DNA of 64,000 bases, from the NCBI GenBank assembly GCA_002841885.1, contig PHBE01000003.1, forward strand, positions 146,592 through 210,591, in the 5' to 3' direction. Both the position numbers and the translations under genes were made by a program. Under the pieces are notes generated by a model, which saw only the letters and a program-made list of their open reading frames with translations, made no database searches and was not told the DNA's origin. The first letter of the stretch is position 1, and every line of letters starts with the position of its first letter. Source of the stretch: Deltaproteobacteria bacterium HGW-Deltaproteobacteria-18 (GTDB lineage: Bacteria > Desulfobacterota > Desulfovibrionia > Desulfovibrionales > Desulfomicrobiaceae). Positions 9,444 to 20,238 of the stretch are shown one piece after another.

Positions 9444-10424
9444 TTATTCGCTCGGGCAGGAAGGTTCGGTTTTGAGCAGATGGTCGCCGGAACAGCGGCT
9501 CAAATAGCCGCAATAGAACTCTCGGCCGCGCAGGGGCTTGCTGTTTGCGGGCTTGATGACCGGCACCGCGTAAAGGCGATCGCTGCAGGCGATGAGCACG
9601 CTGTCGTCGGCCACGCCATGAATTTCGCCGGGCTGTGCGCCTTCGGGCAGGGGATCGCCGATGGTGCCCGGGTGCACGGTCAGACGCAGGGTCTTGCCGG
9701 GCATGCCGTCCCAATCGAACCAGGATCCGGGCCAGGGGAAAAGGCCGCGGATGCGGTTGTGCACGGCCAGCGCGGGTTGGTTCCAGTCGATGCGTCCCTC
9801 TTCCTTGGAAAGCTTGGCGGCATAGGTGGCCCGGGCGTGGTCCTGGGGGATGCGTACGAGGCGTCCCTGGTCCATCTTTTCCAGTGCCTCTACGAGAAGC
9901 TTACCGCCCATCTCGGCCAGTTCGTCGTGAAGGGTCTGGGCCGTGTCCGTGATGCCGATGGCGCGGCTGCGCTGCAGCAGGATGTCGCCGGTGTCGAGGC
10001 CCGCCTCCATCTGCATGATGGTGATGCCTGTCACGGGACGCCCGTCCATGATGGCGCGCTGAATGGGTGCCGCGCCCCGGTACTCGGGCAAAAGGGAAGC
10101 GTGCACGTTGATGGCGCCGAGTTTGGGGATATCCAGCACCGTGCGGGGCAGGATCAGACCGTAGGCCGCGACGAGCAGAAGGTCCGGCTCAAGGGCCGCC
10201 AACTGGTCCACGTCCGCTTGCTGCTTGAAGTTCAGGGGCTGGAATACGGGGAGTTGCGCCTCCATGGCCAGCAGCTTTACCGGCGGAGCCGTGCAGACCT
10301 GTCCACGGCCGCAGGGACGGTCAGGCTGGCAATAGACTCCAACGATGTCGCAGCCGCCCCAGTCAAGAAGGTGTTTGAGGGACACGGCCGCGAAATCGGG
10401 CGTGCCCATGAATACGACTTTCAC
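9444..10424 (-). CDS. fmt: Methionyl-tRNA formyltransferase
   Basis: A 326-residue enzyme that formylates initiator Met-tRNA from 10-formyl-THF. It has the N-terminal FMGTPDFA motif, the catalytic-region signature SLLPEYRGAAPIQ, and the C-terminal OB-like tRNA-binding domain. I chose the GTG at 10424, which overlaps the def stop as GTGA and gives the usual VKVVFMG start. The ATG at 10448 lies well inside def and would add eight unusual residues. Confidence 0.95.
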   Translation of the reverse strand: MKVVFMGTPDFAAVSLKHLLDWGGCDIVGVYCQPDRPCGRGQVCTAPPVKLLAMEAQLPVFQPLNFKQQADVDQLAALEPDLLLVAAYGLILPRTVLDIPKLGAINVHASLLPEYRGAAPIQRAIMDGRPVTGITIMQMEAGLDTGDILLQRSRAIGITDTAQTLHDELAEMGGKLLVEALEKMDQGRLVRIPQDHARATYAAKLSKEEGRIDWNQPALAVHNRIRGLFPWPGSWFDWDGMPGKTLRLTVHPGTIGDPLPEGAQPGEIHGVADDSVLIACSDRLYAVPVIKPANSKPLRGREFYCGYLSRCSGDHLLKTEPSCPSE

Positions 10425-10933
10425 TCTTCGTTTTTCTCTTTCAGCCATTTTTTGAGCTTTCTTTCATACAGGGTGCGCTTCAATTTGCTGATCTTGTCGA
10501 TGAACAGCACGCCATCGAGGTGATCCACCTCGTGCTGCAGGCAGATGGCCATGAGGTCATCGGCATCCATCTCCACCGGGTTGCCGTCAAGGTCCGTGGC
10601 GGACAGGTGCAGGCGCTCGGCGCGTTTCACCGTGGTGCGGTAGCCGACGACGGACAGGCATCCTTCCTCGGACTCCACGGTGCCTTCGAAGTTGGAAAGG
10701 ACGGGATTGACGAAGACGTGCGGGTCTTCGCGCTTGTCCGGGCCGCTTAAATCCACGGTGATGAGGCGGATGCTCTCCGCCACTTGCGGCGCTGCCAGGC
10801 CGATGCCTTTGTCCTGGTACATGATTTCAAGCATCTCGGCGGCAAGGGCTCGTATTTCTTCGGTTATCTCCGTCACCGGCGCCGCCTTTTTGGCCAGCAC
10901 CGGGTGGGGATAGGTAATGATCGATCTCGACAT
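10421..10933 (-). CDS. def: Peptide deformylase
   Basis: A 170-residue metalloenzyme removing formyl groups from nascent peptides. All three family motifs are present: GIGLAAPQV (motif 1), EEGCLSV with the metal-ligand Cys (motif 2), and QHEVDHLDG, the HExxH motif with two His ligands (motif 3). A lysine-rich tail may bind the ribosome. It couples to fmt by a 4-bp overlap, the common def-fmt pair. Confidence 0.97.
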   Translation of the reverse strand: MSRSIITYPHPVLAKKAAPVTEITEEIRALAAEMLEIMYQDKGIGLAAPQVAESIRLITVDLSGPDKREDPHVFVNPVLSNFEGTVESEEGCLSVVGYRTTVKRAERLHLSATDLDGNPVEMDADDLMAICLQHEVDHLDGVLFIDKISKLKRTLYERKLKKWLKEKNEE

Positions 10934-10938
10934 GATGT

Positions 10939-12735
10939 TTACTCTTTGGGCTTTTCCCGGAGGCGCAGTCCCAGATCGCGCAACTGTGTGTTTTCGACCG
11001 TCGACGGGGCCTCGGTCATGAGGCAGGTCGCCTTCTGAGTCTTGGGGAAGGCGATGACGTCGCGGATGGACTTGGCTCCGGTCAGGAGCATGATCAGACG
11101 GTCCAGTCCGAAGGCAATGCCGCCATGGGGCGGTGCGCCGAAGACCAGGGCGTCGAGCAGAAAGCCGAACTTTGCCTGGGCTTCCTCGGCATCTATGCCG
11201 AGCGCGGCAAACATCTGCTGCTGGGTCTCGGGGTTGTGGATGCGGATGGAGCCGCCGCCGACCTCGGTGCCATTCAGCACGAGGTCATAGGCGCGGGCCA
11301 CGGCCTTACCGGGATCGGCAGCCAGTGCGCCCATGTCCTTGGGTGCGGTGAAGGGGTGGTGCATGGCCACCCAGCGTTTTGCCTCGGGGTCCCATTCCAG
11401 GAGCGGGAAATCCGTGACCCACAGGGGCGCGAAGGTGCCCTCGGGGATGAGGCCAAAGCGTTCGCCGAGTTTGAGGCGCAGGTTGCCAAGCGCGCTATTG
11501 ACCATGTCCGGGGCTCCCGCCTGGAAGAAGACGATATCGCCGGGCTTGAGATCCAGGGCCTCGGTCAGCCCGGCCCGTTCGGCATCGCTCAGAAACTTGG
11601 CGATGGGGGACTGCCAGCCGTCCTCCTTGATCTTGATCCAGGCCAGGCCCTGGGCGCCGTAAATCTTGACGAACTCGGTGTAGTCGTCGATCTCCTTGCG
11701 CGAAAGTTCGGCGCCGCCGGGTACGGGCAAGGCTTTTATCAGGGCTGCCGTGGCGAAGAGCTTGAACTCCGAGCCGCGCACGATTTCGGTCACGTCGGTG
11801 AGCTTCAGGCCAAAGCGGATGTCCGGTTTGTCCACGCCGTATTCGGCCATGGCCTGCTCGTACTTCATGCGCGGGATGGGCTGGGCGAGCTCCTGGCCCA
11901 GGGCTTCGCGCAGCACGCGGACGATCATGCCCTCGGCCATGCCCATGACCTGCTCTTCGTCCACAAAGGACATCTCAATGTCGATCTGGGTGAACTCGGG
12001 CTGGCGGTCGGCGCGCAGGTCCTCGTCGCGGAAGCATTTGACGATCTGGAAATAGCGGTCCATTCCGCCGCACATGAGCAGCTGCTTGAAGAGCTGCGGC
12101 GACTGCGGCAGCGCATAGAACTGGCCCTGGTTGACGCGGCTCGGCACCAGGAAATCGCGTGCGCCCTCGGGGGTGGACTTGGTCAGGACCGGGGTCTCGA
12201 TTTCAAGGAATCCGAGCTCGTCCAGATAACGGCGCACGGACTGGGAGACGCGGCTCCTTAAGATCAGATTGTCGGCCATGGCCTTGCGGCGCAGGTCCAG
12301 AAAGCGGTACTTGAGGCGCAGGTTCTCGGACACGTCGACCCGATCCTCGATGGGGAAGGGCGGTGTCTTGGCCGTGTTCAGGAGCTTGAACTCGGTCACG
12401 TAGACTTCGATGGCGCCCGTGGCCAGCTTGGAGTTGACCATGTCGTCGGGACGTGCGCGCACCACGCCCTTGATGGCCAGGACGAATTCCGTGCGCAGCA
12501 CGTGGGCGCGGGCGTGCGCCTCGGGTGCGACCTCAGGGGAGAAGACGACCTGAGTCAGGCCGTGGCGGTCTCGCAGGTCGATGAAAATCAGTCCGCCGTG
12601 GTCGCGGCGGTATTGCACCCAGCCCATGAGGCAGGCTTCCTGGCCCAGCTGCTTAGGTCCCAGGTCCGCACAGGTGTGGGTCCTGCGCCAGTCGCCGAGG
12701 GAGTCCATCCCGAGTTCCGTGTTTCTGTCATCCAT
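10939..12735 (-). CDS. aspS: Aspartyl-tRNA synthetase (bacterial type)
   Basis: A 598-residue class II synthetase. An N-terminal OB anticodon-binding domain ([20 protein letters not shown]) is followed by the catalytic core with [33 protein letters not shown] and the GAD insertion of bacterial enzymes, then motif 3 GIAFGLDRL. The ATG at 12735 follows GAGGAAAATAT. An upstream in-frame codon at 12768 lacks a site. Whether it is discriminating or charges tRNA-Asn as well cannot be read from sequence by eye. Confidence 0.96.
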   Translation of the reverse strand: MDDRNTELGMDSLGDWRRTHTCADLGPKQLGQEACLMGWVQYRRDHGGLIFIDLRDRHGLTQVVFSPEVAPEAHARAHVLRTEFVLAIKGVVRARPDDMVNSKLATGAIEVYVTEFKLLNTAKTPPFPIEDRVDVSENLRLKYRFLDLRRKAMADNLILRSRVSQSVRRYLDELGFLEIETPVLTKSTPEGARDFLVPSRVNQGQFYALPQSPQLFKQLLMCGGMDRYFQIVKCFRDEDLRADRQPEFTQIDIEMSFVDEEQVMGMAEGMIVRVLREALGQELAQPIPRMKYEQAMAEYGVDKPDIRFGLKLTDVTEIVRGSEFKLFATAALIKALPVPGGAELSRKEIDDYTEFVKIYGAQGLAWIKIKEDGWQSPIAKFLSDAERAGLTEALDLKPGDIVFFQAGAPDMVNSALGNLRLKLGERFGLIPEGTFAPLWVTDFPLLEWDPEAKRWVAMHHPFTAPKDMGALAADPGKAVARAYDLVLNGTEVGGGSIRIHNPETQQQMFAALGIDAEEAQAKFGFLLDALVFGAPPHGGIAFGLDRLIMLLTGAKSIRDVIAFPKTQKATCLMTEAPSTVENTQLRDLGLRLREKPKE

Positions 12736-12785
12736 ATATTTTCCTCGCTTGGGTACGATAAGCTGCAAACGGTGTGTGTAAAGTC

Positions 12786-14039
12786 CTAGGGCTTGCGAAA
12801 GCCCAGGGCCTGCTCCAGATCATCCTGGCCGATATTCTTCTGCACGCCCGTGGCCATGTCCTTGACCACGATCTGGCCCTTTTCCATTTCGTCCTGACCC
12901 AGGATCAGGCAGGTCTTGACGCCGAGCTTGTTGGCCTGGCGCATCTGGGCCTTGATGCTGCGGGCCTCGAAGGAGACCTCTCCGGCGAAGCCCCGCTCGC
13001 GCATGCGCTGGGCCAGGAGCAGGGCCGTGTTCAGGGCGCGGGAGTCGAGCACCGCCAGATAGAAGTCCGGGGTCGGGATCTGGGCCTGCCCGTAGAGCAG
13101 GGCCAGACGTTCCATGCCGCAGGCGAATCCGATGCCCGGCAGGTCGGGGCCGCCGAGCTGCTTGATCAGTCCGTCGTAACGGCCTCCGCCGGCCACTGCG
13201 GTCTGCGCGCCGATCTCTCCGGAGACGACTTCGAAGGTGGTGCGCTGGTAGTAGTCAAGGCCGCGCACCAGTCGCTCGTTCAGGCGGTAGGGAAGCTGGG
13301 CGCTGTCCAGGATGTCGCGCACCTGGGCGAAATGTTCGTCGCATCCGGGGCACAGGGAGTCGGTGATGCTCGGGGCGCCGTCGACCAGTTCCTTGCAGGT
13401 CGGGACCTTGCAGTCCAGCACGCGCAGGGGGTTGGTTTCGCTGCGGCGCTTGCAGTCCTCGCACAGCTTCGACTGATCCACCCCGGACAGGAAGTCCCGC
13501 AGACGCTGGTGAAAGACCGGCCGGCACTCGGGGCAGCCCAGTGAGTTGAGTTCCAGGGAGAGATTCTTGAGGCCCAGTTTGCACAGGAAGGTCCAGAGCA
13601 TGAGCACGACCTCGGCGTCGGCCTGGGGCGCATCCGTGCCCAGGACCTCGACGTCGAGCTGGTGAAACTGGCGCAGGCGGCCTTTTTGCGGGCGCTCGTA
13701 GCGGAACATGGGTCCGCAGGCAAAAAGCTTGGTCGTGCCCTCGGATCCGCACTGGCCTGATTCGATGAAGGCGCGCAGCACCCCGGCCGTGGCTTCGGGG
13801 CGCATGGTCAGTGAGCGTCCCTTGCGGTCGGCGAAGGTATACATTTCCTTTTGCACGACGTCGGTTTCCTCGCCGATGGAGCGGGCGAACAGCTCTGTTT
13901 TCTCCAGTATGGGTACGCGCACTTCCTGGCATCCATACGTGCCGAAAACCTGGCGGGCCAGATTTTCCATCAGGGTGTGGACCGTGCTCTCCGGGCAGAA
14001 GAGGTCAGAAAAGCCTTTAATTTTCTGAATTTTAGACAT
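12786..14039 (-). CDS. hisS: Histidyl-tRNA synthetase
   Basis: A 417-residue class II synthetase. It opens with [11 protein letters not shown], motif 1 region [13 protein letters not shown], motif 2 [11 protein letters not shown] with [16 protein letters not shown], and HisRS signature [12 protein letters not shown], then a C-terminal anticodon domain. It appears to be first in the leftward cluster with aspS 50 bp away. The 147 bp to the divergent MobB-like gene should hold both promoters. Confidence 0.97.
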   Translation of the reverse strand: MSKIQKIKGFSDLFCPESTVHTLMENLARQVFGTYGCQEVRVPILEKTELFARSIGEETDVVQKEMYTFADRKGRSLTMRPEATAGVLRAFIESGQCGSEGTTKLFACGPMFRYERPQKGRLRQFHQLDVEVLGTDAPQADAEVVLMLWTFLCKLGLKNLSLELNSLGCPECRPVFHQRLRDFLSGVDQSKLCEDCKRRSETNPLRVLDCKVPTCKELVDGAPSITDSLCPGCDEHFAQVRDILDSAQLPYRLNERLVRGLDYYQRTTFEVVSGEIGAQTAVAGGGRYDGLIKQLGGPDLPGIGFACGMERLALLYGQAQIPTPDFYLAVLDSRALNTALLLAQRMRERGFAGEVSFEARSIKAQMRQANKLGVKTCLILGQDEMEKGQIVVKDMATGVQKNIGQDDLEQALGFRKP

Positions 14040-14186
14040 AGAAAATATCTGTCCTTGACGAATGGGATGGGGGATGCGCGCCTTGAGCCAGGCTCCGTTT
14101 GCAATGGGGCGGGACTTGCGGCGATGCGCATGGGAAAATTGAATTGGTTAATTGATGAACGAAGGATTGTCAAAGACGGAGGAGCA

Positions 14187-14891
14187 ATGTTCAAGGCTGT
14201 TTCAGTGGTGGGCTTCAAGAAATCAGGCAAGACCACGCTTGTGCTTGACCTTGCCCGTGAATTGACGGTGCGGGGCCGCAAGGTGGCAGTGGTCAAGTTT
14301 ACCCATCACGGGCTGGACCTCGAGGGCACGGACACGTCCCGTTTTGCGCAGGAGTGCGTCAGCGTTGCAGGTATCGGTCCCAAGACCACGACCCTGCTCT
14401 GGAATTCTGCGCGGCAGCTGCAGGACATATTTCCCCTGCTCGATGCGGACATCGTGCTGGTCGAAGGAGGGAAATCCCTGACCTGGCTGCCCCGGATCGT
14501 GGTTCTGGGCTCCGGAGAAGACGAGTCCATGCTGGACAACGGCTTGGCCCTGGCTTCCCATGGGACGGGGGCATTGCCCGGTGTGCGCAGGATCGACTCC
14601 ATCGCGGATCTGGCCACGCTTGCCGACAGCCGGGCCTTTTCCCTGCCCGGCCTTGATTGCGGAGCCTGCGGCAGGGATTCCTGCCTGGCTCTGGCGCGGG
14701 AAATCGTGACCGGCACGGCCGACGAGGATTTCTGCGTGGCCATGCATGCCAAGCTCAGCATACGGGTCGGAGGCAGGCGTCTTGCTCTGAATCCTTTTCT
14801 CGACAGGCTGGTCACGGGAACCATCCGCGGACTTCTGACCGAACTCAAGGGCAATGTGCCTGGGCAGAAGGTTGAAATCATCCTGGAATAA
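14187..14891 (+). CDS. MobB-like P-loop protein fused to a 4Fe-4S domain
   Basis: A 234-residue protein. Residues 1-110 resemble MobB, the GTP-binding partner of molybdenum-cofactor guanylylation, with Walker A GFKKSGKTT (9-17) and VKFTHHGLDLEGTDT. Residues 158-183 carry Cys158-x2-Cys161-x4-Cys166-x16-Cys183 with the CGACGRDSC core, the spacing of the RnfB-type 4Fe-4S domain. The usual MobA is not adjacent. A strong GGAGGAG lies 3 bp before the ATG at 14187. The frame is open back to 13851 but that part overlaps hisS and is a shadow. Confidence 0.8.
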   Translation: MFKAVSVVGFKKSGKTTLVLDLARELTVRGRKVAVVKFTHHGLDLEGTDTSRFAQECVSVAGIGPKTTTLLWNSARQLQDIFPLLDADIVLVEGGKSLTWLPRIVVLGSGEDESMLDNGLALASHGTGALPGVRRIDSIADLATLADSRAFSLPGLDCGACGRDSCLALAREIVTGTADEDFCVAMHAKLSIRVGGRRLALNPFLDRLVTGTIRGLLTELKGNVPGQKVEIILE

Positions 14892-14919
14892 ACCCGCGAA
14901 CAAGTGACGAGGAGAATTC

Positions 14920-16710
14920 ATGCGCAGAGACCCGGCTGAATCCGACCGGATCATGGCCATGGGCAGGTGGTTGCTGAATTTTGTGCTTATCGGCGTGGTC
15001 AGCGGCTTGGGGGCTGTTCTTTTTCATTTGCTGTGTGAAGGCGGCAATTTTCTTTTCATGGACATGCTGGCCGGCTACCATCCGCCTGCGCCAGCCGGTG
15101 AGCGTCACCTGCTGCCAAGCACCGGCAACGAGTTCAACAGATACATGCTCTTCGTTCTTCCGGCCCTCGGCGGCCTGATCAGCGGCTGGCTGGTCTATAC
15201 GTTTGCGCCGGAGGCCGAGGGGCACGGCACGGACGGTGCCATTGACGCCTATCACCGCAAGGCGGGGCACATCCGCGGGCGCGTGCCCATCATCAAGACC
15301 CTGGCCTCGGCCATAACCCTGACCTCCGGCGGGTCTGGCGGACGTGAAGGTCCCATCGCCCAGATCGGAGCCGGTTTCGGATCCTTTCTGGCCACGCGCC
15401 TGAAGCTTTCGGACCGGGACCGGCGGATCATGCTGGCTGCGGGCATGGCCGCCGGGGTGGGCAGCATTTTCAGGGCCCCGCTGGCCGGAGCCCTGTTCGC
15501 GGCCGAGGTGCTTTACCGCGACCCTGAAATAGAAGGGGATGTGATCATCCCTGCCGGTTTGTCCTCGGTGGTGGCTTACTGCATTTTCTGCATGTTTTTC
15601 GGTTGGGGGAATCTTTTCCGGGCCCCGCAGATGGCGTTCTCGAATCCCCTGGCGCTGGGTCCGTATACGGTTCTGGCTCTTGTTCTGACCGCCGTAGGCT
15701 GGCTTTATGTGACCAGCTTTCATCGCATCACCGCCTTTTTCAGATCGCTTCGCATGCCCCGGCATTTTCGCCCGGCCCTTGGGGGCCTGGCCGTTGGCGT
15801 GATCGGCTTCTGGCTGCCCCAGACCCTGGGTTTTGGATACGGCTTCGTGCAGATGGCCCTGGATGGCGACGCGTCGCTGTGGTTGTTGGGGACGGTCTGC
15901 TTTGGCAAAATCCTGACCACTTCGCTGACGATCGGTTCAGGCGGTTCGGGCGGCGTGTTCGGTCCTTCCGTGGTGATCGGCGGGGCCGCCGGTGCGTTGG
16001 TCGGGATTTTCTTCCATCATTTCATGCCCTCGGTTGTTCCGCAGCCTGCGGCCTTCGTGCTGGTGGGCATGGCCGGATTTTTTACCGGGGTATCCAACAC
16101 GCCCATCTCGACCATCATCTTCATCAGCGAGATGAGCAATTCCTATCAGTTGCTGTTGCCAAGTCTGCTGGTCTGTTCCCTGACCTATTTGCTGTCCAAA
16201 CGCTGGACCATCTACACGTCGCAGGTTGACGGACCGGTCGACTCTCCGGCTCATGCCGGGACGCTGTTCGTCGACGTGCTGCAGAAGCTTAAAGTCAGTG
16301 AATTGCAAGACCGCCTGACCCCGCCCTGTCTCATTCCGCAGAACATGACCCTGGCCAGTTTCAAGGAGCGCTTTCGCTCCACAAAGGAGCATTATTTCCC
16401 CGTGGTGGATGGGAATGAACGCATGATCGGAATCTTCTCCGTCAATGATGTGCGTGAATTTCTTTTTGAACCGGGTCTTGACTCTCTGGTGGTCATGTCG
16501 GAATTAGGTACAAGAGAAGTCATATCCACCACACTTGACGAGGATCTCAATTCAGTATTTTCCAAAGTGACGGTGAAGAATATTGACTCCATACCGGTGG
16601 TTCGGGATGATGCCCCCGACATTGTGGTGGGAATGCTCAGCAGAAGAACCATCATCGACTTTTACAACAAGCGCTTGGCCACGCTCCGTCAGCGCGGGGA
16701 AAAGGGGTGA
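14920..16710 (+). CDS. CLC-family chloride channel or transporter with CBS domains
   Basis: A 596-residue inner-membrane protein with about 10-12 membrane segments and a cytosolic CBS pair (about 450-590). The gating-glutamate motif GREGP and the GGVFGPS motif are clear. The first selectivity motif, GSGIP in EcClcA, is replaced by GHGTDGA, so anion selectivity may differ. A strong ACGAGGAGA precedes the ATG. The last codons overlap a possible GTG of the next gene. Confidence 0.9.
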   Translation: MRRDPAESDRIMAMGRWLLNFVLIGVVSGLGAVLFHLLCEGGNFLFMDMLAGYHPPAPAGERHLLPSTGNEFNRYMLFVLPALGGLISGWLVYTFAPEAEGHGTDGAIDAYHRKAGHIRGRVPIIKTLASAITLTSGGSGGREGPIAQIGAGFGSFLATRLKLSDRDRRIMLAAGMAAGVGSIFRAPLAGALFAAEVLYRDPEIEGDVIIPAGLSSVVAYCIFCMFFGWGNLFRAPQMAFSNPLALGPYTVLALVLTAVGWLYVTSFHRITAFFRSLRMPRHFRPALGGLAVGVIGFWLPQTLGFGYGFVQMALDGDASLWLLGTVCFGKILTTSLTIGSGGSGGVFGPSVVIGGAAGALVGIFFHHFMPSVVPQPAAFVLVGMAGFFTGVSNTPISTIIFISEMSNSYQLLLPSLLVCSLTYLLSKRWTIYTSQVDGPVDSPAHAGTLFVDVLQKLKVSELQDRLTPPCLIPQNMTLASFKERFRSTKEHYFPVVDGNERMIGIFSVNDVREFLFEPGLDSLVVMSELGTREVISTTLDEDLNSVFSKVTVKNIDSIPVVRDDAPDIVVGMLSRRTIIDFYNKRLATLRQRGEKG

Positions 16711-16712
16711 CC

Positions 16713-16937
16713 ATGAAGATACGGATCAAATGTTTTGCGACTCTTGGCGACCATACGCCGGAAAGCGGCAGTCTGCAGTTGGCCGAGGGCGCGACGGTCA
16801 TGGACGCCATGACCCTGGTCGGGCTCAAGGAGGAGGATGTGAAGCTGATTTTCGTCAACAGCAAGAGCGCGGCGCTTGATACCGTGCTGGCCGATGACGA
16901 CCAGCTGGGCATTTTTCCGGCGGTGGGAGGGGGATGA
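16713..16937 (+). CDS. MoaD/ThiS-family sulfur-carrier protein
   Basis: A 74-residue ubiquitin-like protein ending in the diglycine tail VGGG, the site that E1-like enzymes adenylate and that then carries sulfur as thiocarboxylate. Body motifs (LAEGATVMDAM, VNSKSA, DDQLGIFPAVGGG) fit MoaD/ThiS. The ATG at 16713 has AAGGGG upstream; a GTG at 16707 is possible. It overlaps the adjacent E1-like gene by 4 bp. Its acceptor pathway (molybdopterin, tungstopterin, thiamine or other) is not fixed by context. Confidence 0.88.
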   Translation: MKIRIKCFATLGDHTPESGSLQLAEGATVMDAMTLVGLKEEDVKLIFVNSKSAALDTVLADDDQLGIFPAVGGG

Positions 16938-17773
16938 GCGACTCGTTTGCGCGCGGCCTTGAACGGGTGAGCGCTCATGACGCCCAGCGCAAGGTACGCA
17001 CCGTGTCCCTGGCAGAGCTTGGCGCGTTGTGCGACCGGGAGGGACTCTCCCTGAACCAGGGCGGGCGGGCGGCTCTCGCGCATGACGTGACGCCCCTGCC
17101 CCTGCTCAAGAGCAGGCACGGCATAAGCCGGGGCGAGCAGGCCGCGCTTCTGGACTCCACGGTGCTGCTGGTCGGGGCCGGAGGACTGGGCGGTTATGTG
17201 CTGGAACTGCTGGCCCGGTTTGGCGTGGGGCGAATACTCGTTGCCGACGGCGATGTTTTCGAGGAGAGCAACCTCAACAGGCAATTGCTTTCCAGCGTGG
17301 CGGATCTGGGGCGCAACAAGGCCAGGGTCGCGGCGGAGCGGGTGGCGCGCATTGCCCCGTTGGTGGATGTGCAGGCTCTGGAGATATTTCTGGATCGGGA
17401 CAATCTGCCCCGGGCCCTGCAAGGAGTGGGCGTGGTTGTCGATGCGCTGGGCGGGATAGCGCCGCGCATGGCCCTGCATGATGTGGCGCTGGGATTGAAG
17501 ATTCCGGTCGTGGCCGCAGCCGTGGCCGGCTGGACCGTGGTGGTGGGCAGCGAGACTTTCGCACGCAGGGGTATCTCGCGCATGTGGTCAAACCCCGATG
17601 CTTCGGACGCGGAACACGCTCTGGGCAGCCTGTCCCCGGCGGTCTCGCTGGCAGCGGCGCTCATGGCGGCCGAAGCCTCCCGTTATCTGCTCAAGGGCGA
17701 ACTCCAGTTGGCCGGGCGCATGCTGCACGCCGATCTGGCCTCCTTTTCTTTTGAAATTTATGATCTTGAATAA
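16934..17773 (+). CDS. HesA/MoeB/ThiF E1-like adenylyltransferase
   Basis: A 279-residue ATP-dependent activator of the upstream carrier. After about 75 residues of unknown N-terminal extension comes the Rossmann-like core: VLLVGAGGLGGYVLELLARFGVG cut short as GAGGLGG, DGDVFEESNLNRQLL with the adenylate Arg, and DLGRNKARVAAERV. The zinc-binding CxxC pairs usual in MoeB/ThiF are absent; the only Cys is in the N-terminal extension. It may therefore adenylate without forming a thioester. The start overlaps the carrier gene. Confidence 0.88.
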   Translation: MSDSFARGLERVSAHDAQRKVRTVSLAELGALCDREGLSLNQGGRAALAHDVTPLPLLKSRHGISRGEQAALLDSTVLLVGAGGLGGYVLELLARFGVGRILVADGDVFEESNLNRQLLSSVADLGRNKARVAAERVARIAPLVDVQALEIFLDRDNLPRALQGVGVVVDALGGIAPRMALHDVALGLKIPVVAAAVAGWTVVVGSETFARRGISRMWSNPDASDAEHALGSLSPAVSLAAALMAAEASRYLLKGELQLAGRMLHADLASFSFEIYDLE

Positions 17774-17789
17774 GACACGAGACAATGAG

Positions 17790-18416
17790 ATGAACACAAT
17801 CGTTTTGGCAACGGGCAATGCGGGCAAGATTCGTGAACTGGCGGCCATGCTGGCCGAGCAGGTGCCCGATATCCGGGTTCTCGGGCTGTCCGATTTCCCC
17901 ATGATCAAGGACATCCCCGAGACGGGAGTGACTTTCGAGGAGAACGCGCGCATCAAGGCCGTGGCCGTAGCCCGGGCCACCGGGCTGGTGGCCGTGGCCG
18001 ACGACTCGGGTCTGGCCGTGGACGCTCTGGGCGGTGCCCCGGGAGTCTATTCCGCCCGTTACAGCGGCGAGGGAGCAACGGACCAAAAGAACGTGGACAA
18101 ACTGCTTGATGCCCTGACCGACGTGCCGGATGCCGGGCGGGGCTGTCATTTTGCCTGCGTCATGCTGGCAGCGACCCCTGGCGGCACGGAATTGATCGGA
18201 CGGGGAGCCTGGCACGGCCGGGTCGCCTGGACGCCCGCGGGCAGCGGCGGGTTCGGGTATGATCCCGTATTTTTTGACGAGAATTTGGGTGTGACGGCGG
18301 CGCAAATGGAAGCGCAGGTCAAGAACGCTCGCAGTCATCGGGGGCTCGCCCTGCGGGATCTGCTTCGCGGCTGGCCTGAATTCTGGAAAAAAGCTCAGCT
18401 GGAATTGGAGAAATAA
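17790..18416 (+). CDS. rdgB: XTP/dITP diphosphatase RdgB/HAM1
   Basis: A 208-residue house-cleaning pyrophosphatase that hydrolyses ITP, dITP and XTP. Motifs are VLATGNAGKIREL at the N-terminus, ADDSGLAVDALGGAPGVYSAR cut as ADDSGLAVDALGG with the catalytic acids, and SGGFGYDPVFF. The ATG at 17790 overlaps nothing and sits 17 bp after the E1-like stop. The longer upstream frame is a shadow of that gene. Confidence 0.95.
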   Translation: MNTIVLATGNAGKIRELAAMLAEQVPDIRVLGLSDFPMIKDIPETGVTFEENARIKAVAVARATGLVAVADDSGLAVDALGGAPGVYSARYSGEGATDQKNVDKLLDALTDVPDAGRGCHFACVMLAATPGGTELIGRGAWHGRVAWTPAGSGGFGYDPVFFDENLGVTAAQMEAQVKNARSHRGLALRDLLRGWPEFWKKAQLELEK

Positions 18417-18418
18417 AC

Positions 18419-20236
<1,818 letters not shown>

Positions 20237-20238
20237 GG

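Noticed and set aside
18417..18418. A possible glmS ribozyme upstream of glmS
   Set aside because: Only 2 bp separate rdgB from glmS, and no conserved ribozyme core is visible.
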